Positions 50,526 through 57,489 of a stretch of 64,000 bases of DNA are shown here, in pieces (within the stretch, counting starts at the first letter, position 1; every line of letters begins with the position of its first letter). Made by a program: the position numbers and the translations under genes. Origin of the DNA: Salinispora arenicola (GTDB lineage Bacteria > Actinomycetota > Actinomycetes > Mycobacteriales > Micromonosporaceae); contig NZ_VFOL01000001.1 in NCBI RefSeq assembly GCF_006716065.1, positions 5,146,001 to 5,210,000 on the forward strand, given 5' to 3'. Below the pieces are notes generated by a model. That model saw only the letters and a program-made list of their open reading frames with translations, had not been told where the DNA came from and did no database searches.

Positions 50526-50866
50526 GGCCGGTTCCAAGACGACCAGCTTCTCCACTCACTGAACGGAATATGCGCGTTCGTGGGATCTTGGTCGATGGCA
50601 CCGCTAATGGGCTTACCATCTCGTCCAACCACCCTGCCATTAACTCGAACAATCACATGGTCGACCTGTTGGCTCGGGAAGGGTGAGTTCGGGTTGCCTT
50701 GGTCAATTCTAACTCCGTTACCCTGATTCTTCGGATCCTGCCAGCGGAAACCCACACCATTTTTGTTTGCCTTACCACTCCCCCAAGCCTCCGGGAGCTT
50801 CCCCCCGGTGTCCGGACGCCAATCTCCACAGTTGTGTACGAGGACCGGCGTGTCACCGGCTATCAC
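50522..50866 (-). CDS. Orphan Rhs toxin tip 3
   Basis: HINT-end IAGDTPVLVHN is followed by a ~100-residue domain: DTGGKLPEAWGSGKANKNG, GFRWQDPKNQGNGVRIDQGN, QVDHVIVRVNGRVVGRDGKPI and DPTNAHIPFSEWRSW. The G-x-R-I-D-x-G-N, Q-V-D-H-V and W motifs are those of a common tip family in Rhs/polymorphic toxins (recalled as type 24; not verified). In-frame TGA three codons before HTYYV. The ND-to-GD change in AGDTP is the only HINT-end difference between the orphans. Confidence 0.7.
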   Translation of the reverse strand: MIAGDTPVLVHNCGDWRPDTGGKLPEAWGSGKANKNGVGFRWQDPKNQGNGVRIDQGNPNSPFPSQQVDHVIVRVNGRVVGRDGKPISGAIDQDPTNAHIPFSEWRSWSSWNRP

Positions 50867-50977
50867 ATAGTACGTGTGGGAGTTTCAGCCTGTCACGCAG
50901 TGTGACTTATGTTTTCATGGCTTTTCACTTGGCCTTTCGCGGGTGGCGCCTACTCGCCGCATCGAAGCTAGTCGGTG

Positions 50978-51000
50978 TTGACGGCGACGGTGACGGCAAC
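50978..51000 (+). repeat. DR-G: 23-bp direct repeat to the right of orphan tip 3
   Basis: TTGACGGCGAC followed by GTGACGGCAAC, identical to DR-C. Start of accessory slot 4. Confidence 0.88.
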
Positions 51001-51078
51001 CTGGAGAGACCGCCACAGGCGACCCAGGCCCGTCCGGTCCTCCCAGGTCGATGCATCGAGCTCGCACCAACGCCCCTG

Positions 51079-51097
51079 GTATAGCGGATGCTATACT
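51079..51097 (+). promoter_or_regulatory. HigBA promoter with overlapping operator (leaderless)
   Basis: GTATAGC-GGAT-GCTATAC (51079-51096) is a perfect 7-bp inverted repeat that contains the -10 hexamer TATACT (51092-51097). The GTG start at 51104 is 6 nt after the -10, so transcription probably starts on the start codon. A HigA repressor bound here would block the promoter. Confidence 0.7.
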
Positions 51098-51103
51098 CCG
51101 CTG

Positions 51104-51469
51104 GTGGCTGCTGACGAGTGGGAGATCTACCTCGTCAACGAGGTACAGGAGTGGATAGACGGCCTCGATCCACTCATCCACGCCCGCGTCGTGCAAGCCA
51201 TCGATGTGCTCGCCGAAGCTGGCCCCGGGCTCGGCCGGCCGCTGGTCGACACCATCCACGGCTCGTCGATCGCCAACCTCAAAGAGCTGCGCCCCGGCAC
51301 CGTACGCATCCTGTTCACCTTCGACCCGTGGCGCTCCAGCATCCTGCTTGTCGCCGGAGACAAGGCCGGACGATGGCAGCAGTGGTACACCGAAGCGATC
51401 CCCCTGGCCGAGCAACGCTACGAGATCTACCTGAAGGAACGCGCCGAGGAGGAGGGCCGACAGCCATGA
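51104..51469 (+). CDS. HigB-like RelE-superfamily toxin
   Basis: Toxin of 121 residues, RelE/HigB type (DUF891/Gp49-like): EWEIYLVNEVQEWIDGLD, GSSIANLKELRPGTVRILFTFDPWRSSILLVAGDK and WYTEAIPLAEQRYEIYLKER are characteristic. Toxin first, antitoxin second, as in higBA. Leaderless GTG start; the frame upstream to 50975 runs through DR-G and is not coding. Overlaps the antitoxin by 4 nt (ATGA). Slot 4 of the array. Confidence 0.88.
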   Translation: MAADEWEIYLVNEVQEWIDGLDPLIHARVVQAIDVLAEAGPGLGRPLVDTIHGSSIANLKELRPGTVRILFTFDPWRSSILLVAGDKAGRWQQWYTEAIPLAEQRYEIYLKERAEEEGRQP

Positions 51470-51783
51470 GCAGCTACGCACGCTGGCGCGACATCCGCGC
51501 CGCCCACGTCGAGCGCGCCGGCGGCGAACAGGCCGTCGAGGAAGGCAAGCAGGAACTTCTCGCCACCGTGGTCGGACACCGTCTCGCCGAGGTACGCCGC
51601 GCGCGGGGTCTGACGCAGCAGCAGGTGGCCAACCGCATGGGCGTCACGAAGGGCCGCGTCTCCCAGATCGAACAGGGCAAGATCTCCGGCCAGGACGTCG
51701 TCGCCCGCTACGCCGCCGCCCTCGGCGGACGCCTGCACCAAGCCATCTACTTCGACGACGGCGACATCGCCGCCATCGCATAG
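51466..51783 (+). CDS. HigA-like XRE antitoxin
   Basis: Antitoxin of 105 residues with an XRE helix-turn-helix in its second half (GHRLAEVRRARGLTQQQVANRMGVTKGRVSQIEQGK) and an acidic C-terminus (YFDDGDIAAIA). The ATG at 51466 is inside the toxin stop. Expected to neutralise HigB and to repress from the palindrome at 51079-51096. Confidence 0.88.
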   Translation: MSSYARWRDIRAAHVERAGGEQAVEEGKQELLATVVGHRLAEVRRARGLTQQQVANRMGVTKGRVSQIEQGKISGQDVVARYAAALGGRLHQAIYFDDGDIAAIA

Positions 51784-51796
51784 CTCAACCAGCACG

Positions 51797-52120
51797 CCAA
51801 GATCCGACTGGCTCAAAACTGCTCTACAGGATCAAGAACGGCCCGACAGAGCCGGGCCGCGCACGCGCTGCAGCCGTTCCGGCCCGCGCGCACGCCCACC
51901 ACCCCAAGAAGCAAGATCACGGTAAGAACTGCCGAGCCGAACCGTCGGCCGGGGCCTCGACGATCGCCCAGGGTCAGCACCCACCGCCGAGGCTCCCGGT
52001 GATCGGCCGCACCGCTATGCGGCACGCCAGCGAAGATCTGACGTCCGACCACGACGTAGAGACACTACATCGATTGCCTCGGATGTATGCCTCGCCGTTG
52101 ACGGCAACGGTGACGGCAAC
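51797..52120 (+). repeat. R4: fourth copy of the R element
   Basis: CCAAGATCCGACTGGCTCAA, AACTGCTCTACAGGATCAAG, then the hairpin CGGCCCG-N7-CGGGCCG at 51839-51859, the GCGCACGCGC / CAGCCGTTCCGGCC block, a diverged GACGATC ... GTGATCGGCCGC block and DR-H. The first 40 bases are almost identical to R2. No gene in 51784-52209. Confidence 0.75.
52098..52120 (+). repeat. DR-H: 23-bp direct repeat at the right end of R4
   Basis: TTGACGGCAAC followed by GTGACGGCAAC, the consensus. Confidence 0.88.
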
Positions 52121-52209
52121 CCGAGCAAACCCCGACAGCCGCCGGCACTCTCCCGTCACGCACCGTTATGGTCGGTAAGTGCCGACACTTCGGACTCGAT
52201 GACTCCGCG

Positions 52210-52569
52210 CTAATCAGTCGATCGCCGTTCTTGATCAGCAAGGCCACCAAGCTCCGACACCATGCGCCCCAGAGCCGCCACATATGACCGATAGTCACCA
52301 ATCGATTGGCGATCCTCATCTGTCACCGGCTCGATCTGATCGAGCGACGACCCCAGTGAACTCACTTCAAGAATAAGTTGATCGAGATTTGGAACATCTT
52401 GTGCACGCATTCGACCATCATGGACCTTAGATGCGTATCCAGCGATGTGCCCATCAATGGTTAGAAGCAGGGAGTTCCAATCTTGCAGCTCCAGTAGTTG
52501 CGGATAGGCCGGATAAGGCACGGATCGGAACACCATGAAGGCGTGCCGGAAGTCTGATGAATCAGTCAT
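52210..52569 (-). CDS. Putative immunity protein of orphan module 4
   Basis: 119 residues: MTDSSDFRHAFMVFRSVPYP, then LLTIDGHIAGYASKVHDGRM and a helical Ser/Glu-rich C-terminus (EVSSLGSSLDQIEPVTDEDR). No known family. It begins inside the 3' end of tip 4 (8-nt overlap). Position gives the immunity call. It appears intact although its tip is frameshifted. Confidence 0.62.
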   Translation of the reverse strand: MTDSSDFRHAFMVFRSVPYPAYPQLLELQDWNSLLLTIDGHIAGYASKVHDGRMRAQDVPNLDQLILEVSSLGSSLDQIEPVTDEDRQSIGDYRSYVAALGRMVSELGGLADQERRSTD

Positions 52570-52869
52570 GCCAGGTCACGATCTTTCCGTCCTTGGTATA
52601 GATTCCCTCGCCTCCGCGGAAACCACCTCTAATCTTCCATCCTTCGCTGCCATCTCTCAGTTTCCAAGGAATACGATCTCCTTCGGGAGTTTGGCCCACA
52701 GATTCTTCGCCTCATCTGTGTATTCGGCTAGCGTTCTCCCCTTACCATGCTTACCGACATGATACGTTGCCGATTCTTTAGCGCTTCCGAATGTTCCAGG
52801 CGACCAAGCGTCCACCGGGTCGCACGGTCCCGTGTTGTGTACGAGGACTGGCGTGTTGCCGGCTACCAC
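52562..52869 (-). pseudogene. Orphan Rhs toxin tip 4, frameshifted
   Basis: Begins VAGNTPVLVHNT, then SPGTFGSAKESATYHVGKHGKG and YTDEAKNLWAK. In this frame it stops early at 52657, but in the next frame the sequence continues TPEGDRIPWKLRDGSEGW, then GGEGIYTKDGKIVTWHD, stop 52562. One missing A in the AAA run (T run at 52690-52692 on the plus strand) explains it. The H-x-x-K-H-G and the C-terminal G-x-Y-T-x-D-G-K-I motif look like a BECR-type ribonuclease tip. In-frame TGA lies 12 codons upstream of HTYYV. Confidence 0.7.
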
Positions 52870-52983
52870 ATAGTACGTGTGGCGTTGCCTACGGCGGCTG
52901 CGGCGATGTCATGGCGTCGATCTTGGCAGGGAGCTGGGCATGCGCTCAACTACTCGCAGGCAGCTCATCGATTGGCTGCGATT

Positions 52984-53006
52984 TTGACAGCAGTCGTGAC
53001 AGCAAC
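52984..53006 (+). repeat. DR-I: 23-bp direct repeat to the right of orphan tip 4
   Basis: TTGACAGCAGT followed by CGTGACAGCAAC, both 10-mers with G-to-A changes. Start of accessory slot 5, that holds the AICE. Confidence 0.82.
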
Positions 53007-53055
53007 GTGGGCGCACGTCGGGCAGAGTGCGCGGGCGTGACGTCGGCTGGGGCGT

Positions 53056-54243
53056 CTACTCGGTCGGTCGTTTGGTGCTGGTGGCGGGTTTCTTCTGTGC
53101 GCGGCGGTCGATGAGACGGTTGACGGCGGTGATGCGGCGGTGGAGGCGTGCGGAGCCGGCGTCGATGGCGGTGGTGTCGATGCGGGCGAGAACCTCACGG
53201 GCGGCGTCGAGGTCGCCGGCTCTGGCGTGGCCTTCGGCGAGCCAGGTTTGGTAGAGGGCGACTTCGCGGGCGTGGTCGCGGTTGTAGCCGGCGAGTGCTC
53301 GGGTCAGCAGGGGTTCGGCGGCGGTTGGGGTGCCGAGTTCGATGAGGCAGCGGGCGGCCATGACGTCGATCTCGGCCCGGTTGAGCCAGTAGACCCATTC
53401 GGGCTCGGCGATGCCGTCAAAGCGCTGGTCGTAGGCGTCGTTGACGGCGTCGAGGGCGCGGCGGGTTGTATCGGTGTCGCGTAGCCGGGCGGCGGCCCAG
53501 GCGAGGCGTTCCAGCAGCAGGGCCCGCACAAGCGGACTGGCATCGGGGGCACCGGTGACGGCGGAGCGGGCGATGAGCAGGGCGTCTTCACGTTTGCCGA
53601 CGTTCGTGATCTGGTAGGCGAGGCTGGACAGCAGTTGCGCGCCCAGCGCCCTGTCTCCTGCCGATTCGGCGGCGGTGACGCCGGACAGGTAGAGGCGTGG
53701 GGCGTCGGAGTAGCGGCCGGCGTCGCTGGCGACCCAGCCGGCGAGTTGGGCCAGTTCACCGATCACGGTGTACAGCCGCTTACCGAGTACGTCGGTGTAG
53801 GAGGCAGTACGGACGAGGTGTTCGGCCTGGTCGAGTTCGGCGCGGATGACGGGTAGCAGGGTGCGGCTGCCGACTGTGTCGTCGAAGTGCCGCAGTTCGA
53901 TCACCCGACCTTCCAGCGATTCGACGAGCCCGGTGCCGATTCGACGCCCGGCACGTAGCTGCCGGGGGACGGGTGGGTCGCCGATGAGCCATTCGTGGGT
54001 GAGACGGACCGGGTCTGCTGGGGTGCCGATCGGCACGCCGAGGGCATGTTCGTAGCGTTCGACGACCTCTGGGGTGGCGGGACGGCGGCCGGTTTCGACG
54101 AGGCCGAGGTAGGGCTTGCTGAAGTGGGTGAGCACGGCCATCCCGGCAAGACTGTGCCCGGCGGCCTCGCGGGCGGCCCGCAGGAGAGCGCCGAGGTCGG
54201 CGGTGTCGGGTGTAGACGGGGGAAGACCCTCGCCTGCTTCCAT
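53056..54243 (-). CDS. XRE HTH regulator with TPR-like C-terminal region
   Basis: A 395-residue regulator. HTH LGALLRAAREAAGHSLAGMAVLTHFSKPYLGLVETGRRPATPEVVERYEHALGV at the N-terminus (split here only for reading: LRAAREAAGHSLAGMAVL, THFSKPYLGLVETG), followed by about 300 residues of helical repeats (RDTDTTRRALDAVND, AEPLLTRALAGYNRD, ARAGDLDAAREVLARI). Such proteins regulate morphological or mobile-element genes in actinomycetes. ATG 54243 with GGAAAG 8 nt before is preferred to ATG 54249. Divergent from the zinc protein at 54424. Confidence 0.8.
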   Translation of the reverse strand: MEAGEGLPPSTPDTADLGALLRAAREAAGHSLAGMAVLTHFSKPYLGLVETGRRPATPEVVERYEHALGVPIGTPADPVRLTHEWLIGDPPVPRQLRAGRRIGTGLVESLEGRVIELRHFDDTVGSRTLLPVIRAELDQAEHLVRTASYTDVLGKRLYTVIGELAQLAGWVASDAGRYSDAPRLYLSGVTAAESAGDRALGAQLLSSLAYQITNVGKREDALLIARSAVTGAPDASPLVRALLLERLAWAAARLRDTDTTRRALDAVNDAYDQRFDGIAEPEWVYWLNRAEIDVMAARCLIELGTPTAAEPLLTRALAGYNRDHAREVALYQTWLAEGHARAGDLDAAREVLARIDTTAIDAGSARLHRRITAVNRLIDRRAQKKPATSTKRPTE

Positions 54244-54321
54244 GGTCATCTCTTTCCGCTGATCCTGGTGGCAGGCCCAGCGGGGACGTGCATCGAGTCC
54301 GGACCTGGCTGGTGCTGTTCC

Positions 54322-54385
54322 GGGAGGGCCGGGACGGGCACGAAGATCGGCATTCTTTATACCCGGGTGTGTGCCCGGCCCTCCC
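54322..54385. promoter_or_regulatory. Inverted repeat around a divergent promoter
   Basis: GGGAGGGCCGGG (54322-54333) and CCCGGCCCTCCC (54374-54385) are perfect 12-bp arms 40 bases apart, flanking a TTTATAC-like -10 region. It stands between the divergent HTH and zinc-protein genes and is a candidate operator. Confidence 0.45.
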
Positions 54386-54423
54386 ACCGTAGACCACGTA
54401 CGTCTCCGGAGGGTTGAGCAGCG

Positions 54424-54690
54424 ATGTCGATGCACCTGCCGGTTCGCCCGGCCTGGACCTGTGCGGGGTGTGGGCTGGCGTGGCCGTGCCCGTCGCGCAA
54501 GCGTGAACTGTTGGCCGAATTCGCCGGGGCGCGGGTGTCGCTGATGCTCTATCTGTCGCGGTTCTTCGTCGAGGCGTGCGTGGACATGCCGGCCACCACG
54601 TCAGGAACGTTGTACCGCCGGTTCTTCACCTGGCCGTACGAACCAACCAACGGCCGCCACGATAACGAGAGCGCCCCGCCGGGGCGGTGA
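54424..54690 (+). CDS. Small CxxC zinc-binding protein
   Basis: 88 residues: MSMHLPVRPAWTCAGCGLAW, PCPSRKRELLAEF, then GARVSLMLYLSRFFVEACVD and TTSGTLYRRFFTWPYE. CxxC plus a third Cys after AWP suggests a zinc knuckle. Homologue of 47330-47569. ATG with GGAGGG 10 nt before. Located between the HTH regulator and the integrase gene in both AICE copies. Function unknown. Confidence 0.7.
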   Translation: MSMHLPVRPAWTCAGCGLAWPCPSRKRELLAEFAGARVSLMLYLSRFFVEACVDMPATTSGTLYRRFFTWPYEPTNGRHDNESAPPGR

Positions 54691-54723
54691 TCCCGGCGGG
54701 GCACGTTCTCGGTTTGTTCGGAT

Positions 54724-55998
54724 TCAGTCGTCGTGGGCGGTGTCGGGGTCGTCGTCGGGCTGGTCGGGTTGCAGCGCCTGGTCCATGGACTCGGCGGCGT
54801 GCCGTTGCAGGCGGAGCCGGACGTGGGAGTAGATGTCGGCGGTGGTGTGGATCTGCGCGTGGCCGAGGAGGTCCTTGATCGTCACCAGGTCAACGCCCTG
54901 TTCGAGCAGCAGCGTGGCGCAGGTGTGCCGCAGGTCGTGGAAGCGGATGTAGCGGACGTCGGCGAGTTCGCAGATCGCCTGGTGGTGGCGGTGCACCGCG
55001 GCCGGGTCCATCGGCCCGCCCGTGCTGTTGGCGAACACGAGCCCGGTTTCGGTCCAGTCGTCGCCGGCCTCGCGTCGGTCGATGTCCTGCCGGGTGCGGT
55101 AGCGCTTGAGCGCGGTGACGCAGTCGCGGGGCAGGACGATGCGCCGCGCGGAGCGGTGGGTCTTGACCGGCTGGAAGGTGGGGCCGCCTCGGGTGCGGGC
55201 CAGGGTGCGCCGTACGTACAGGTGTCCGGTGTCGAGGTCGATGTCGTCCCAGCGCAGGCCGAGCAATTCCCCGCGCCGCAGTCCGGTGCGTAGGGCCAGT
55301 TCGAACAGTGGCCCGTGGCGGTGGTAGGCGGCGGCGAGGAGGTAGCGGCGTGCCTCGCCGGCGGTGAACGGTTGGAAGTCGCTGCGCGGGGTGGGTAGCC
55401 GTACCGAGCTGGCGACGTTGCGGCCGAGAAGGTCTTCGCGTACGCCGTCCGCGAGCGCAGCCGAGAGGACTGCCCGGATGTAGCGGACCGTCGCCGGGCG
55501 GATGTGCTTGCCGCAGCATCGGCCGATCGCGCAGCAGCGCGGCCGGCGTGCCTTGACCGGATGGTTCGGGTTCCGTCTGGCATCCCAGCCCTGCGCGCAG
55601 CACTGGCACACGCTCGGAAGCCGGTCGAGGAAGGTCCGCACGTCCCGGACGGTCAGGGTGCCGAGTTTCCGCGCGCCGAGGCCGGGGATCAGGAACCGGC
55701 GGACCAAGGATTCGTACGTGACGTACGTGGTCGCCCGGAGCCGATGTCGGGCGACACCGGTCAACCACGCCGTCAGGTACTCCCCGACGGTGAGGTTCGG
55801 GTCGGCGGCCACGACCAGGCCCCGGTTCGAGTCAGCGAGCTTTTCGGCGAGTTTGTCGGCCGCCTGCCGGCGGGTGGTGCCGTAGACGTAGATGCGCTTG
55901 CGGGTGCCGTCGGCGGCGCGGACGTAGCCGGCGCCGCACCAGCGGCCGTCGGCCCGCTGGAAGATCGTGCCTTCGCCGTTGGCCTTTCTACCGGCCAT
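54724..55998 (-). CDS. int: Tyrosine-recombinase integrase of the AICE
   Basis: Site-specific recombinase of 424 residues. N-terminal arm-binding and core-binding parts (GEGTIFQRADGRWCGAGYV, LTVGEYLTAWLTGVARHRLR), an unusual cysteine-rich insert (CQCCAQGWDARRNPNHPVKA, PRCCAIGRCCGKHIRP) and a catalytic domain with Arg in RTGLRRGELLGLRWDD, HDLRHTCATLLLEQG, LGHAQ and the nucleophile Tyr in TTADIYSHV. The Cys-rich insert, which may bind zinc, is common in AICE integrases. Reads leftwards; overlaps xis by 11 nt. Confidence 0.93.
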   Translation of the reverse strand: MAGRKANGEGTIFQRADGRWCGAGYVRAADGTRKRIYVYGTTRRQAADKLAEKLADSNRGLVVAADPNLTVGEYLTAWLTGVARHRLRATTYVTYESLVRRFLIPGLGARKLGTLTVRDVRTFLDRLPSVCQCCAQGWDARRNPNHPVKARRPRCCAIGRCCGKHIRPATVRYIRAVLSAALADGVREDLLGRNVASSVRLPTPRSDFQPFTAGEARRYLLAAAYHRHGPLFELALRTGLRRGELLGLRWDDIDLDTGHLYVRRTLARTRGGPTFQPVKTHRSARRIVLPRDCVTALKRYRTRQDIDRREAGDDWTETGLVFANSTGGPMDPAAVHRHHQAICELADVRYIRFHDLRHTCATLLLEQGVDLVTIKDLLGHAQIHTTADIYSHVRLRLQRHAAESMDQALQPDQPDDDPDTAHDD

Positions 55999-56179
55999 GA
56001 TCGGCCTCCTTGGTCAGTGAGTCGAGGTAGCCGGCCAGGGACCGGGCGGGAATGCGGCGGCAGCGGCCGATGCGGACGGAGTGCAGCCGGCGGGAGCGGA
56101 TGAGGTCGTAGACGGTGTGCCGGCCGACTTGCAGCCGGGCCATCACGTCGGTGACGGTCAACAGGTCGGGGCTGCTCAC
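55988..56179 (-). CDS. xis: Excisionase (Xis)-like MerR/HTH protein
   Basis: Small DNA-binding protein of 63 residues: VSSPDLLTVTDVMARLQVGRHTVYDLIRSRRLHSVRIG, a helix-turn-helix of the excisionase type (HTH_17). It starts with GTG at 56179, overlapping the RepSA stop (GTGA), and is followed by int with overlap, as in pSAM2 (repSA-xis-int). Expected to direct the integrase to excise the element. Confidence 0.88.
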   Translation of the reverse strand: MSSPDLLTVTDVMARLQVGRHTVYDLIRSRRLHSVRIGRCRRIPARSLAGYLDSLTKEADHGR

Positions 56180-57489
56180 GCGTCCTCCCCGAGCTGGCCG
56201 GTGTAGCGCCAGTCCCCGACGGTGAGCAGATCGACGGTCGGGTCGACACCGACAGCGTCGGCGTGTCGGCTCAGACGCCACCGTTGCCGTTCACCGCGCA
56301 GCGCGGCGAAGGTGGTCGAGTAGGCCAGTGACTTGCTGGTAACGTGGCCCCGGTAGCCGAGCTGGTGCGCCCACCGGCGCAGCCGCAGCCCTCGCAGGTC
56401 GGGCAGTCCGCCGAGCCGCCAGCAGGTCTCCACCAACACGCGGCCGTGTGCGGGTAGCCGGTCGAGGCTGACGCCGGGACGGCGGCCGGTGCCCGAGCAG
56501 ACCCGGCACCAGCGCCGAGCGTCGTCGCCGGGGCGCAGGCCGTCGCCTCGACAAGCAGGGCAGCACAACGGTGGCACGTCGACGCCGACGGCCTCGGCGG
56601 TCTTCGTGGCGTACTTCGCCACGTACCGGGCCACCACCAGGTCACCGGAGGGAAGCGGCTGGATGTCGACCTGCCGGCCCCACCGCAGCACACGCCCGCC
56701 GACGACCGCTGGTGTGGTGACGGTGACGACGGGGACCGCCCGGCGGATCGCGGTTTCCAGCAGGTGAATTGTTGCCCAGGTCGGCGGCGGGGTGGGCAGG
56801 CCGTCCGGTCCGTCGAGCCTGACGATCGCGTGGAAGTGGACCACTCCCCGGGCCTGGAACTCGGCGACCTTGGCGAAGGCCATCCGCACCTGCCGGGCAG
56901 CCTCACGCCGGGACAGACCCGCCACAGCGGCGAGGGTGCGGCGTGCCTCGGTGGTGAACCGCGCCCACAGCATCCCGGCGTGGGCATTGAACAACACCTG
57001 CCCCGGATAGTCATAGCCACCCGGATCGATAGGGGTGCCGATCAGCGGATCGCCCGGCAGATGCCACCGAACGCAGCCAGCCCCGGCGCGGTGGCAAGGA
57101 CGAAGGACGCCGCCCCTTGCGGGGCCGAGGTGCACCGGCCCGAACGACGGCGCGGTCACCGTCACGAACACCCGCGGCCGAGGTACGCCACCTACCGCCT
57201 CGGTGGGCTCGTCGCGGAGCCCGGCGGCGATCAGGTGGAAGGCGTCAAGCTTGTACAGCGTCGAGCACGCCGGACACCTGGCGGCACGGCGGTTGCGGCA
57301 CCGTACCGTGATCGTCTGCCGGTCGCCGGTGTCGGCGAGGACACGGCCGGTGCCGGCCTCGACCAGCAGGCCACGCCCGGTCAACCGGATCGGGTGCCGG
57401 CACGCACCGACCCGACCCTCCACCTCGTGAGCGGCGGCGATGCGGAGCAGGGTGTCGAGGTCGACGCTGTGAGGGGTGGATGGCATCAT
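56176..57489 (-). CDS. repSA: RepSA-like rolling-circle replication initiator
   Basis: 437 residues. The zinc-binding-like TVRCRNRRAARCPACSTLYKLDAF, TVTAPSFGPVHLGP, the HUH-type HFHAIVRLDGPDG and a likely catalytic tyrosine segment ARYVAKYATKTAEAV are those of pSAM2 RepSA and its kin. It initiates replication of the excised circle. Starts with ATG at 57489 overlapping the TraSA stop; ends overlapping xis. Cys pairs in CCPACRGDGLRPGDD and WCRVCSGTG suggest a second zinc site. Confidence 0.9.
   Translation of the reverse strand: MMPSTPHSVDLDTLLRIAAAHEVEGRVGACRHPIRLTGRGLLVEAGTGRVLADTGDRQTITVRCRNRRAARCPACSTLYKLDAFHLIAAGLRDEPTEAVGGVPRPRVFVTVTAPSFGPVHLGPARGGVLRPCHRAGAGCVRWHLPGDPLIGTPIDPGGYDYPGQVLFNAHAGMLWARFTTEARRTLAAVAGLSRREAARQVRMAFAKVAEFQARGVVHFHAIVRLDGPDGLPTPPPTWATIHLLETAIRRAVPVVTVTTPAVVGGRVLRWGRQVDIQPLPSGDLVVARYVAKYATKTAEAVGVDVPPLCCPACRGDGLRPGDDARRWCRVCSGTGRRPGVSLDRLPAHGRVLVETCWRLGGLPDLRGLRLRRWAHQLGYRGHVTSKSLAYSTTFAALRGERQRWRLSRHADAVGVDPTVDLLTVGDWRYTGQLGEDA

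Noticed and set aside
50975..51103. HigB toxin starting at 50975, inside DR-G
   Set aside because: The LTATVTATW part is simply the translation of the DR repeat; a leaderless GTG with a -10 hexamer defines the start at 51104.
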